Positions 19,152-29,675 of a stretch of DNA of 64,000 nt are shown in pieces; within the stretch, counting starts at the first letter, position 1, and each line of letters starts with the position of its first letter. The notes below the pieces were generated by a model. That model made no database searches and had not been told where the DNA came from. It saw nothing but the letters and a program-made list of their open reading frames with translations. The position numbers and the translations under genes are program-made. Source of the stretch: Lutibacter sp. (lineage in GTDB: Bacteria > Bacteroidota > Bacteroidia > Flavobacteriales > Flavobacteriaceae); the NCBI GenBank assembly GCA_030694935.1, contig JAUYUA010000034.1:1-64000 (forward strand). Reading direction: 5' to 3'.

Positions 19152-19901
19152 ATGCTAAAGGAAGAAAGACATTATCATATTTTAGATAAAATTATATTAA
19201 ACAGAAAGGTCCTGTCTGCAGACCTGAGCATAGAGTTAAATGTTTCTGAAGATACCATAAGACGGGACCTTAATGAATTATCAGACAAGGGGTTGATAAA
19301 AAAAGTACACGGAGGCGCACTTCCGATAGAAACAAAAGCTCCTTCTTATGAAGAAAGAAGAAGCTACAATCTAGAAGAGAAAAATATAATTGCAGAAAAA
19401 GCTGTAAAACTCATAAAAGATGGTCAGGTCATTATTATGAGCGGAAGCACAACAAACCTGCAACTTGCAAAAATTATTCCTTCCGACATAAATGCCACCA
19501 TATATACCTATAGCCTTCCAATAGCGTTACAACTTACAGAACACCCTTCAATTGAAATTATATTTATTGGCGGAAAACTACATAAACCTGCACAAGTGAC
19601 CGTTGGACTTGATGTTGTTTCTTCAATCTCTGAATTAAGAGCCGATTTATGCTTTATGGGAACTGGAGGCATTAACGTATTAAACGGCATGACCGAACCT
19701 GACTGGGAGGTTTCCCACATCAAAAAATGCATGATTTCGGCCAGCGATAGGGTTGTGGCTCTTTGTACCCAAAACAAAATAAACGAAATAAAAAGATATA
19801 CCGTTGCCCCTATCCACAAAATAGACACTATTGTAACTGATATTGATCCAAACGATTCTATATTTGATGACTTCAAAGAAAAAGGCGTTAAAATTCTTTA
19901 A
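19152..19901 (+). CDS. DeoR/GlpR-family transcriptional regulator (copy 1)
   Basis: MLKEERHYHILDKIILNRKVLSADLSIELNVSEDTIRRDLNELSDKGLIKKVHGGAL (DeoR HTH) and sugar-sensor domain. Confidence 0.92.
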   Translation: MLKEERHYHILDKIILNRKVLSADLSIELNVSEDTIRRDLNELSDKGLIKKVHGGALPIETKAPSYEERRSYNLEEKNIIAEKAVKLIKDGQVIIMSGSTTNLQLAKIIPSDINATIYTYSLPIALQLTEHPSIEIIFIGGKLHKPAQVTVGLDVVSSISELRADLCFMGTGGINVLNGMTEPDWEVSHIKKCMISASDRVVALCTQNKINEIKRYTVAPIHKIDTIVTDIDPNDSIFDDFKEKGVKIL

Positions 19902-20044
19902 ACCTTCATAAAAATGCTTATGTTTGCGTTTAATTGCATTTTTAAATATACGCATTTGCATTTTTTTACTATTTATTAATGTAATTTAAGATTGTTACAA
20001 CTTACTATTTGTAATTCTGAATTTTAATTTAATAATATTTAACA

Positions 20045-21499
20045 ATGAATGTAACGCTATTATTTCTTATCATTATTCTTTACTTTTCTCTTCTGATGAT
20101 AATTTCATGGCTCACTTCCAGACGTACCAAAGACAGTACGTTTTTTGATGGGAATAGAGAGTCTCCTTGGTTTTTAGTTGCTTTTGGAATGATAGGTTCT
20201 GGCATATCGGCAGTTTCGCTCGTCTCAATTCCGGGAAATGTAGGAAATGAAAGCCTTTACTATTTTCAGTTTATTCTTGGAACTATTGTAGGATATCTTT
20301 TTATTGTTTTTGTTTTAATCCCTATTTTTTTCAAACTTAAAGTCGTATCCATTTATTCGTACCTTAACGTTAGGTTTGGCAATATAACTTACAAAACCGG
20401 ATCCTTGTTTTTTTTGGTTTCCCAATCTTTTGGAGCTGCGCTTAGGTTATTGCTTTCGGTAAAAATATTGCAATTTGCTTTCTTTGACCAACTTGGCATT
20501 CCCTATTTTGTGACCATTATTGCAGTATTGATTTTGATTTGGCTATATTCAAATAAATCTGGAGTTAAAACAATTGTATGGACGGATGCTTTACAATCAT
20601 TTTTTTTAATTTCGGTTATAATCATTTCAATTGTCACCATAAAAAATTCATTGGGTCTTTCGACTTCCCAAATGTTTAACTCCATTGTAAATCACCCCAA
20701 TTCAAAAATATTTGATTGGGACATGCATTCAGGAACTAATTTCTTTAAGCAATTTATTTCCGGCATGCTTATTACCGTCGCCTTAGTTGGTCTTGACCAA
20801 AGTATGATGCAAAAAACACTTACCATAAATAAAGCAAAAGATGCCAAAAAAAATGTGCTCACTTTTAGCTTTTTCATTGCTTTTGCACAAACCCTGTTTT
20901 TGGGTTTGGGAATCTTACTTTATATATTTGCTGAACAAAAGGGAGTGCATCTTGCTACACAAAACGGACAATTTACCAACACTGATGATCTTTACCCGCT
21001 TTTATCCCTAAACTATTTTGGTAAAATTGGAGCCATAGCCTTTTTTATTGGTGTTATCGCATCAACTTTTGCCAGTGTTGACTCCTGTATTGCAGCCTTA
21101 ACAACGTCATTTAGCTATGATTTTCTTGACTTTGAAAAACAACCTCATAAGGCCAGAAAAAAAATAAAAAACTTGGTGTTAATTGGCGTTAATATAATAA
21201 TGTTCCTGATTGTAATTTTATTTTGGAACAGCCAAGGAGCCATTATTAACACTATTTTCAAAATTGCTGGCTATACTTACGGTCCGCTTTTAGGTTTGTT
21301 TTTAACTGGGTTATTTACAAATATTAATCTTAAAGAAAAGTGGGTTCCTTTGGCAGCGGTGGCTGCGGCGGTAACTACTTATTTTCTTAATGTATACTTT
21401 ACATACGCCTATCAGTTTGATTTTGGATTTATGAATATCTTGGTTAATGCCGTATTGACTATTATATTTTTATTCATCATCAAAAAGAAAACAGTCTGA
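20045..21499 (+). CDS. Sodium:solute symporter (SSS family, copy 1)
   Basis: 484 aa multi-TM; ESPWFLVAFGMIGSGISAVSLVSIPG..., DSCIAALTTSFSYDF; paralogue at 29676. Confidence 0.88.
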   Translation: MNVTLLFLIIILYFSLLMIISWLTSRRTKDSTFFDGNRESPWFLVAFGMIGSGISAVSLVSIPGNVGNESLYYFQFILGTIVGYLFIVFVLIPIFFKLKVVSIYSYLNVRFGNITYKTGSLFFLVSQSFGAALRLLLSVKILQFAFFDQLGIPYFVTIIAVLILIWLYSNKSGVKTIVWTDALQSFFLISVIIISIVTIKNSLGLSTSQMFNSIVNHPNSKIFDWDMHSGTNFFKQFISGMLITVALVGLDQSMMQKTLTINKAKDAKKNVLTFSFFIAFAQTLFLGLGILLYIFAEQKGVHLATQNGQFTNTDDLYPLLSLNYFGKIGAIAFFIGVIASTFASVDSCIAALTTSFSYDFLDFEKQPHKARKKIKNLVLIGVNIIMFLIVILFWNSQGAIINTIFKIAGYTYGPLLGLFLTGLFTNINLKEKWVPLAAVAAAVTTYFLNVYFTYAYQFDFGFMNILVNAVLTIIFLFIIKKKTV

Positions 21500-21502
21500 A
21501 AA

Positions 21503-21991
21503 ATGGAAGAAAAAATGACAATCAACCCTACGACAGATTCAAAAATTAAGCGTTATTGCGCTCACATGATGTCCATAAACGACCCTTGGATTACCCTTGA
21601 TATGAATTTTGAACAATGCTTGCCGGCATTTGAAGGTCCATTTAAGGAAATTTACATAGCGGAAATTGACCATAAAGTGGCAGGATTTGTTATTCTTCAA
21701 ACTGCAGGCACTTTTAAAGGTTATATACAAACGATATGCGTAAGCGAGGATTTCAGAGGAAAAGGAATCGGGAAAAAATTACTTCAATTTTGTGAAAACA
21801 CTATTTTACAATATTCACCCAACATTTTTATCTGCGTGTCTTCTTTCAACAAAGGAGCAACTAAACTTTATTACGACTTTGGTTTTAAATTTGTGGGAGA
21901 GTTAGATAATTTTGTGAAGGAAGGTTTTACAGAATTACTTCTGCGCAAGTCAGTTGGGTCAATGTTGGGTTATAACCCCAAAAAAATTTGA
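21503..21991 (+). CDS. GNAT-family N-acetyltransferase
   Basis: ICVSEDFRGKGIGKKLLQFCE acetyl-CoA-binding motif. Confidence 0.85.
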   Translation: MEEKMTINPTTDSKIKRYCAHMMSINDPWITLDMNFEQCLPAFEGPFKEIYIAEIDHKVAGFVILQTAGTFKGYIQTICVSEDFRGKGIGKKLLQFCENTILQYSPNIFICVSSFNKGATKLYYDFGFKFVGELDNFVKEGFTELLLRKSVGSMLGYNPKKI

Positions 21992-22048
21992 AACTGAAAC
22001 AGAAAATAAATAAAAATGTAGATCCCTATAAAATTTAAAAATAAAATC

Positions 22049-23299
22049 ATGTGTAAAAAATTTATTTCGTTGTTGATTTTTTTGACTGCTTCACTGTTCA
22101 TTTCAACTGCCCAAAATATTGTAAAAAATGAAAAACATAAAAAACTTGTTACTGAAATAGATAGCATAATTAAAAGTGAAGTAGCAGGAAATAATATTCC
22201 GGGCGCTGTAATTCAAATAAAAAAGGGGGACGAAATTATTTATAAAAACACATTTGGGTATGCCCAGAAATATGAATATGGCCATAAATTGGTCAGCAAG
22301 CCCGAGTTGATGACCACAGAACACCTTTTTGATATTGCATCATTGACTAAAGTAATTGGAACAACCACTTCTATTATGATATTGGTTGACAAAAAACTTA
22401 TAAAGATTAATGATCCTGTGGGTAAATATATTGCTGCATTTAATGCCCCCGATAAAAAACAAATTACCATAGGAAACCTGTTATCACACAATTCAGGTAT
22501 TTATGAGTGGTATCCTCTATATTATAGGGCTGCCAATAAGCAAGAAGTGTATAAATTAATTGGGGAATTACCGCTAAACTTTCCTGTTGGCAAAGAAAGA
22601 CGTTATAGCGATCTTGGTTTTACTGTTTTGGGTGAAATTATTGAAACCGTATCAGGGTTACCGCTAGATAAGTTTATTAAAGAAAATATTTCAACGCCTC
22701 TTGGCATGCAAAATACTACATTTAATCCGCTCTCAAGCGGAAAATTTTCAAAAATTGCAGCATCATCTCATGGAAATCCATATGAAAAGAGAATGGTGTA
22801 TGACCCATCTTTAGGTTTTGTTTTTAAGGAAATTGATCCAAAACAATGGAACGGCTGGCGTACTTACACCCTAAAAGGTGAGGTAAATGACGGTAACACT
22901 TGGTACGCTGGAGGCGGTGTTAGCGGAGCGGCAGGTTTGTTTTCAACCATCGATGATTTACAGAAGTTGGTTGATATGTTAATGAATAAAGGAAAAGTAG
23001 GCGGCAAGCAATTTATTTCTAAAAAAACAATCACATCATTTTTAACAAAAGATGATTTTAAAAATGGTTTAGGTTGGATGATGGATCCTGAAAATCCTTT
23101 TATGAAGAATGGTCCAATGGGAACTTTCGGACATACAGGCTTTGCAGGAACTAGCATTGCAGTTATCCCTCACGACAAAATTTCAGTAATAATACTTATT
23201 AATCGCCAAAACATGGACTTATTAAGCACCGGTGAATATTATAATCTAAATCCAATTCGTCAACAAGTATTTAATGTGGTTGTAAAGAACTGTAAATGA
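22049..23299 (+). CDS. Serine hydrolase (class C beta-lactamase-like), exported
   Basis: Signal peptide; SLTK (SxxK), RRYSD (YxN-like) and FGHTGFAGT motifs. Confidence 0.88.
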   Translation: MCKKFISLLIFLTASLFISTAQNIVKNEKHKKLVTEIDSIIKSEVAGNNIPGAVIQIKKGDEIIYKNTFGYAQKYEYGHKLVSKPELMTTEHLFDIASLTKVIGTTTSIMILVDKKLIKINDPVGKYIAAFNAPDKKQITIGNLLSHNSGIYEWYPLYYRAANKQEVYKLIGELPLNFPVGKERRYSDLGFTVLGEIIETVSGLPLDKFIKENISTPLGMQNTTFNPLSSGKFSKIAASSHGNPYEKRMVYDPSLGFVFKEIDPKQWNGWRTYTLKGEVNDGNTWYAGGGVSGAAGLFSTIDDLQKLVDMLMNKGKVGGKQFISKKTITSFLTKDDFKNGLGWMMDPENPFMKNGPMGTFGHTGFAGTSIAVIPHDKISVIILINRQNMDLLSTGEYYNLNPIRQQVFNVVVKNCK

Positions 23300-23569
23300 A
23301 GCAAAAAATTTAGTTTGTTGGAATTCTAAATACATTCGGATCTAAGCATTTGGCAATAATTATATGTTTACCCAGTTATTTATATGGTGTTTAACTTACC
23401 CTGTTATTTTCTTTCATAAAGAATCCTTTTGTGAATTGTATCGGTTTTATCTGCTGTTTTCTTAATACTGCTTATTTTTTTACTTCTCTAATCCCTGTCA
23501 ACAATAAAATAATAATCAAAAAAAAGTTTAAAAAAGAAATACTGTTGTCTGGTTAAATTTTCAAAAAAA

Positions 23570-23606
23570 AGAGGTCGCCTTCCAAAAAATCGGGAGGCGA
23601 CCTCTT
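23570..23606. terminator. Strong hairpin, probable bidirectional terminator
   Basis: aaaagaggtcgccttcc-aaaaaatc-gggaggcgacctcttt. Confidence 0.7.
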
Positions 23607-23899
23607 TGTCAACTCTCATTTAGATTGAGATAATCATTTTTTATGATTTTCATCAGTGGACAACAATGAAAAAGAAATTGTGTTTTTTTTCTTTGAAGTC
23701 ATGCATTTAAGCCCGTATTAACGGAAGCCTATCTCCAATAATTAAATCAAGGTCATCAATAATTATAATAAATTAAGCTCGCGATGTTTAATTTCAATAG
23801 CCATCTAAATTGGTTTTAAAAAAGCAAAAATATTAGATGGTTATGTTGAAAAATAGGCCGATTGTGCTTTAATAAAACTATTGTTGCCATGACTAAATA

Positions 23900-23938
23900 A
23901 AAAAACGACTGTTAGACAGAAATCTAACAGCCGCTTAC
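23900..23938 (-). terminator. Intrinsic terminator downstream of the susCD operon
   Basis: Minus strand gcggctgttaga-tttctg-tctaacagtcgttttttt. Confidence 0.7.
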
Positions 23939-23959
23939 ATTTAAACTAATTCAAAAATA

Positions 23960-25288
23960 CTAAATACTTGGGTCTGCAGGGCAATTTTTATTGTTTGTTC
24001 TCTCATTGTATGGATAAGGATAGTAATTTCTATTTCTTTCACTGTAAAAATCAATTGCAGGTGAAGGCACAAAACTGCTGTGAATTCTTCTTGAATCCTC
24101 TAAACGCAATCCACTCATAAAGAGTTCGATACAACGATTTTTATAAATTTCGTTTAACACATCCGTTTTATTGGCGGCATTGCCTGTCCAAGCACCCAAA
24201 CCAGCATTAACACCAAAAACATCATTGGTTTTTTGACGAACCAAATTTATTTGTGCTACTGCATTTGGAAGGTCGTTTTTCATGGCATAGGCTTCTGCTT
24301 TTATCAACATCATTTCACCTGGTAAATAAACTGGAAGCGATTTACTTGGCGTATCAAAAAACCCTTTGGCATCCTCCACTCCATGAAGACCGAACGAGGT
24401 TTCCACAATTGGAGAAGGTATCAAATAGAATGCAATTCTGCCATCCCCTGCTTCAGGAACATAAATTCCGGTAAGTCCAAAATTATCTTGGGGTTTGGTA
24501 TCCGGAGCGCTATTTACGGCAAAATTCCAAACTGGATTTCTATTTACAGATCCGTCAAATTTCCATTCAGATTTTGATGCTAAATCTACTGCGTTGGCAG
24601 CTGTTAATGCTGCATCATAATTGCCCGCATAAAGATTATATCTTGCCAAAAATGCATTAACCATATTAGGCAGATTAAGTCCTGGAAGTGCAGCCTGAAA
24701 CTCGGCAGAAATAGGATTTGCCGTCAAATCGGATTTAGCGCTTTGTAACAAGCTGATACATTCAGCCAAAACAGTGGCTTTATCATTAAATACAGCTTGA
24801 CCGTCGGATTGGTTATTAATTGGAACTTTTTCAAAATTTTGAATTAAATAGCCCAAGGTTATCGCTTTAAAAAACTTAGCGTACGCTTTTATGCCCGATT
24901 TTGTGCCATCAGGCATTTCAACGGCATCCACATTGGCTATCATAGCTTCTGCAACTCCTTTATCTCTCAATAAATTACCCCATAAATCTACAATTCCTGC
25001 ATTGTCATTAGGTATTAATAACCCTCCAGAAACCAATTCCATTGGGGTAAGAAATCCTCCAATATTTCCAAATTCTCTGGTGGTAAGCCCTGGGACTTCC
25101 ACAACACGAATTAAAGTAGTCGCGGTAAAATGTTGGTTTAAACCTTCTGTAACGGCTATCAATCCTGCTTTTGTATTAAAAATTTGATTGTCGGCAGCTT
25201 CATTGATATTGTCAAAATCTTTGGTACATGAAGATAAAATTCCCACAAATGCAACGATTAACAATAATTTAATATTTGATGTCTTCAT
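23960..25288 (-). CDS. RagB/SusD-family nutrient-uptake outer-membrane lipoprotein
   Basis: Lipobox LSSCTKDFDN; SusD-like C-terminus FMSGLRLEDSRR; adjacent to SusC. Confidence 0.9.
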   Translation of the reverse strand: MKTSNIKLLLIVAFVGILSSCTKDFDNINEAADNQIFNTKAGLIAVTEGLNQHFTATTLIRVVEVPGLTTREFGNIGGFLTPMELVSGGLLIPNDNAGIVDLWGNLLRDKGVAEAMIANVDAVEMPDGTKSGIKAYAKFFKAITLGYLIQNFEKVPINNQSDGQAVFNDKATVLAECISLLQSAKSDLTANPISAEFQAALPGLNLPNMVNAFLARYNLYAGNYDAALTAANAVDLASKSEWKFDGSVNRNPVWNFAVNSAPDTKPQDNFGLTGIYVPEAGDGRIAFYLIPSPIVETSFGLHGVEDAKGFFDTPSKSLPVYLPGEMMLIKAEAYAMKNDLPNAVAQINLVRQKTNDVFGVNAGLGAWTGNAANKTDVLNEIYKNRCIELFMSGLRLEDSRRIHSSFVPSPAIDFYSERNRNYYPYPYNERTNNKNCPADPSI

Positions 25289-25301
25289 TATATTTGATTT
25301 T

Positions 25302-28280
25302 TTAAAAATTAAAATTAACTCCTAGCTTAAAAGTACGTGGTATAGGAACACTGGCCATTTGTTGTCCCATAACGCCATTAGTTTGTCCACCCGTATTAAT
25401 TTCAGGGTCAAATCCCCAATAGTTATCCCAAGAAATTAAGTTATTTCCGCTTAATGTAAAGTTAATACGATTTAAATATGGTTTGTTAACTTTTAACTCA
25501 TAAGATAAAGCAACTTCGCGCAATTTCACAAAAGACCCATCTTCCACAAATGATTCATAAATAAAATAGCTTGAGTCATAGTAATCTTTAGGCACATTTG
25601 GATCACTTAATTCTTGGCCTTCATAATATCCACCTTTAAACAGTTCACCCATTCTCTTATCCCAGTTCAAAATTTCGTTTCCTTTTACAATATCTAAGTG
25701 AATGGACAGTCCGAAATTTTTGTACTTAAATGTATTGATCAATGAACCTGTAAAATCGGGGTTTGGATCTCCAACCACCTTTTTCAAAATAGTGCCGGTT
25801 GGTTGTCCGTTAACGTCATAATCTTGAACCCCTACATTATAGGATTCACCGTCACTTAAAGTTATTACTTCATAATGTCCTTTGGCACGTTGCGGAAATC
25901 CGTTAACATCCATAAGTCTATTTCCATTTGAATCCGTAGCATAATAAGTTCCGTAGATAGCACCAATAGCATGGTCTGTAATGGCTACAGAGGCACCCCA
26001 GAACATTGGCATATCCAATTTTCCGCCGGCTACATGGGTAAGGTTGTTTTTGTTTTTACTGAATGTAGCTGTTACATCCCAATTAAAATCCCCTTTTATT
26101 GGTTTTGCTTTTAACAATACTTCAAACCCTTTATTTGTCATGCTTCCAATATTGTCATATCTTGTTGAAAAACCGGTTGTTGGACTTAAACTGTGCGCAA
26201 TCAACAAATCTTCAACTTTTTGATCATAATAAGTAAACTCTATCCCAATTCTATCATTAAATAATGCCATATCAAATCCAACTTCTAATTCCGTTTGACG
26301 TTCTGGCTTTAAATTGGCACTGCCTTGTAAAGAACTTGGAAAATATCCAATTAAACCTGAATAAACACCCTGTTTATAATTGGTATAAATTTGGTATGGA
26401 TTTAATGCCGTTAAATTTCCGGCTTGTCCCCAAGCTGATCTCAATTTTAAAGAGTTCACTATATTTTTAATATCATCATTCCAAAAAGCAGCATCTGATA
26501 TATTGTAAGAAGTACTTACTTTTGGATAGAATTGTTGTCTTTCATCAGCGCCAAAAGTAGAAGCACCGTCACTTCGTCCCGCCAATGTTAAAAATAACTG
26601 GTCTTTAAATCCAAAAGTTTGTTGCATAAAACCTCCCCAAACAGAACGTTGCGTTCTATAATCTCCACCACCTGAAACAGAAGCAGGGCTCACAACGGTA
26701 ATGCTCTCAATTGGACCCACTGTATTATTTTTCATTGAAAAATAATCGTATTCATCATACTGATAACTATAACCAATACTGCTTGAAGATTTTAAATCGT
26801 CATTAATATCAAAAGAATAATTGAAGTTTATATCACTATTGTACATCATGGATCTATCAGTATTCCTTTCAGCTACACCATTAGGAACAGCATTAAATCC
26901 ATAAGGAATATTCAATAATCCTACTCCATTGGTGTTGTCCATCCCAAACGTATAATTCAGGGTAGCACCATCAAAAGGTCTAATTTTTACTTGAATATCA
27001 TTAATATATCTGTAATACTCTTGTGAAGCTTTTACCCTATCAATAACTTCATACGGATTTGGTCTTCCACCAATAACGGCAGGATAAACACCATTTACAG
27101 GAGCTAAATTTTGAATATTGTCCACAAAAAGCAAACTGGTGATTGGCCCGTATTCCGTACCGTTTGGCATATCATTACTATGGCTTTTTGAAAAGAATGT
27201 CCCTAAACTTAAGTCCATCCATTCAAATAATTTTTGATCAAGTCTCAAACGTGCAGATTTTCTGGAAAAATCAGTGTTTTTAACAATTCCTTCATTATCA
27301 TATTGAGAAAGAGAAAATGAATAACCAGTATTGTCCTTTTTACCGCTTATGCTCAAATTGTTTTCATAACCAGTTGATTTTTGAAAAATATAATCTTGGT
27401 AATTATAACGTGTGGCAGGAACAGCTGTCCATGTGGTGCCAACTTGTTCCCATTTTAATTGAGAATCGTTATATGGTAAATATTCACGAATGCTGTTGAA
27501 ATTTATGCTTGTGGAATAATTGATGGTTGGTCTACCTGTTTTACCGCGTTTAGTAAAAATTTGAACCACTCCATTACTTGCTCGTGACCCATAAATTGCG
27601 GCGGCAGCGGCACCTTTTAAAATCTCCATGCTTTCAATATCACTAGGATTGATGTCAACTATCCTGCTTTGGGTGTTTCCCCCTAAATTTACCAAAGAAT
27701 TTGATTTATTGTTAATAATAACGCCATCCACAATGTACAAAGGCTCTGATGAACCTGCCAATGTACTGTTTCCACGCAATATCACAGATATTCCCCCAGA
27801 AGGATCACCCGAGCTTCTAACAATTTTAGCTCCGGCAACTCGTCCTTGTAGCGCTTCATCAATACTTACATTGGCTTTTGATGCACTTAAATCTTTTGTG
27901 CCCACAGCCGAAATAGACGAACCCAATTGCTTTTTGGTAGTGAGACCCGAAGTTCCTGTTACAATAACCTCATCCAATCCCAATATATCCTCATCAAGGG
28001 TTACATCAAGCTTGTCACTCTCTACCGTTCTGGTAACGGTTTTCATTCCAACGGATGAAAACTTAAGTTTTGAACCAATTTCCGCCTTAATCTCATATTT
28101 CCCGTCAAAATCGGTAATATTCCCTGACAAAGTTCCTTGTATTTGAACGCTAACGCCAGGTATAGGAAGATTCTCCGCGCTAGATTTAACGACTCCCGTA
28201 ACGGTAACTGATTGCGCAAATAGTCCTTGAACAAAAAACACCATTAAGAATGTTAATAAATGATAATAAATTTTTCTCAT
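25302..28280 (-). CDS. SusC/RagA-family TonB-linked outer-membrane protein
   Basis: VTVTGVVKSSAENLPIPGVSVQIQGT..., SusC plug motifs LYIVDGVIIN and MEILKGAAAAAIYGSRASNGVVQIFTKRG; start placed at MRKIYYHLLTF. Confidence 0.93.
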   Translation of the reverse strand: MRKIYYHLLTFLMVFFVQGLFAQSVTVTGVVKSSAENLPIPGVSVQIQGTLSGNITDFDGKYEIKAEIGSKLKFSSVGMKTVTRTVESDKLDVTLDEDILGLDEVIVTGTSGLTTKKQLGSSISAVGTKDLSASKANVSIDEALQGRVAGAKIVRSSGDPSGGISVILRGNSTLAGSSEPLYIVDGVIINNKSNSLVNLGGNTQSRIVDINPSDIESMEILKGAAAAAIYGSRASNGVVQIFTKRGKTGRPTINYSTSINFNSIREYLPYNDSQLKWEQVGTTWTAVPATRYNYQDYIFQKSTGYENNLSISGKKDNTGYSFSLSQYDNEGIVKNTDFSRKSARLRLDQKLFEWMDLSLGTFFSKSHSNDMPNGTEYGPITSLLFVDNIQNLAPVNGVYPAVIGGRPNPYEVIDRVKASQEYYRYINDIQVKIRPFDGATLNYTFGMDNTNGVGLLNIPYGFNAVPNGVAERNTDRSMMYNSDINFNYSFDINDDLKSSSSIGYSYQYDEYDYFSMKNNTVGPIESITVVSPASVSGGGDYRTQRSVWGGFMQQTFGFKDQLFLTLAGRSDGASTFGADERQQFYPKVSTSYNISDAAFWNDDIKNIVNSLKLRSAWGQAGNLTALNPYQIYTNYKQGVYSGLIGYFPSSLQGSANLKPERQTELEVGFDMALFNDRIGIEFTYYDQKVEDLLIAHSLSPTTGFSTRYDNIGSMTNKGFEVLLKAKPIKGDFNWDVTATFSKNKNNLTHVAGGKLDMPMFWGASVAITDHAIGAIYGTYYATDSNGNRLMDVNGFPQRAKGHYEVITLSDGESYNVGVQDYDVNGQPTGTILKKVVGDPNPDFTGSLINTFKYKNFGLSIHLDIVKGNEILNWDKRMGELFKGGYYEGQELSDPNVPKDYYDSSYFIYESFVEDGSFVKLREVALSYELKVNKPYLNRINFTLSGNNLISWDNYWGFDPEINTGGQTNGVMGQQMASVPIPRTFKLGVNFNF

Positions 28281-28644
28281 AATATAATAATTTAAAGATC
28301 TGTTTACGCAAACATAATATAAATTTTGAAAATATTGCATATTTGTGCATAAAAATTCATTTAATATTGTAAAAAAACGCAAAATAACAAAAATACCGTA
28401 GCTAAATTAATTAAATATTCATTATAATATATTGTAATTCAATTAATTAAATCAAATATGTAAAATCCCTCAAACAAATGCAATTTTATATGAATTTTAA
28501 AATTATGTTATCATTTTTTATATTAATTTAACATTACATCTAAAAATACACCCATCTAAATACACAAAATCATTAAAATAATTAAAATGTTTAAAATTAT
28601 TTGCATCTTTGTAGTTGTTTTTGCAACATCTTAAAACACATATT

Positions 28645-29394
28645 ATGCTAAAAGAAGAAAGACATTACCATATTTTAGATAAAATCATATTAGACGGAAA
28701 AGTTCTCTCTGCCGATTTGAGCATAGAACTAAATGTTTCTGAAGACACCATTAGGCGAGACCTTAATGAATTATCGGACAAAGAGTTAATTAAAAAGGTA
28801 CACGGAGGCGCATTACCCATTGACAGCAACAACCTCTCTTATGGCGAGCGCAGCAATTTTAATTTAGAGGAGAAAAACATTATTGCAAAAAAAGCCGTAA
28901 ACCTAATAAAATCTGGCCAGGTCATTATTATGAGCGGCAGTACCACAAACTTGCAACTTGCAAAAATTATCCCTGCCGACATTAACGCCACAATATACAC
29001 TTATAGTCTGCCCATAGCGCTGCAACTTACTGAACACCCTTCAATTGAAATTATATTTATAGGCGGCAAACTTCATAAGTCCGCACAAGTCACTGTTGGA
29101 CTTGATGTTGTTTCTTCAATCTCTGAATTAAGAGCTGATTTATGCTTTATGGGAATTGGAGGCATTAACGTCTTAAACGGAATGACCGAACCTGACTGGG
29201 AGGTTTCCCACATCAAAAAATGTATGATTTCTGCCAGCGACAAAGTTATCGCACTTTGTACCCAAAACAAAGTGAATGAAACAAAAAGATACACTGTTGC
29301 ACCTATTAATAAAATAGACACGCTCGTAACAGATAAGGATCCTAACGATTTAATATTTAAAGACTTCAAAGAAAAGGGCGTTAAAATTCTCTAA
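28645..29394 (+). CDS. DeoR/GlpR-family transcriptional regulator (copy 2, close paralogue of copy 1)
   Basis: Near-identical to the 19152 protein over its whole length. Confidence 0.92.
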   Translation: MLKEERHYHILDKIILDGKVLSADLSIELNVSEDTIRRDLNELSDKELIKKVHGGALPIDSNNLSYGERSNFNLEEKNIIAKKAVNLIKSGQVIIMSGSTTNLQLAKIIPADINATIYTYSLPIALQLTEHPSIEIIFIGGKLHKSAQVTVGLDVVSSISELRADLCFMGIGGINVLNGMTEPDWEVSHIKKCMISASDKVIALCTQNKVNETKRYTVAPINKIDTLVTDKDPNDLIFKDFKEKGVKIL

Positions 29395-29675
29395 ACCCAA
29401 ATAAAAATATTTGTATTTGCGGTTATTTGCGTTTTTTAATGCTTAAATTTGCATTTTTTAAACAATTTATTTAATTAACTCAGAAAAATACTATAGATTT
29501 GAATATTTTATAGGAGCTAATGATGAAAAGGTCTTTTAAACATAGATTAAATATATTCAACAATATTGATTGAACCAAATAATTGAATTTTATTTTCCCT
29601 ATATAGATAGCCCTAAAAAATTAAAATCTCATTAATAAATTATAATTTAATAATATTAAAAATTTATAAAACATA

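Noticed and set aside
23640-23870. Minus-strand translation ...FIIIIDDLDLIIGDRLPLIRA* between the serine hydrolase and susD, possible decayed transposase or gene remnant
   Set aside because: Too short and no family recognised; stop codons on either side. Left unassigned.
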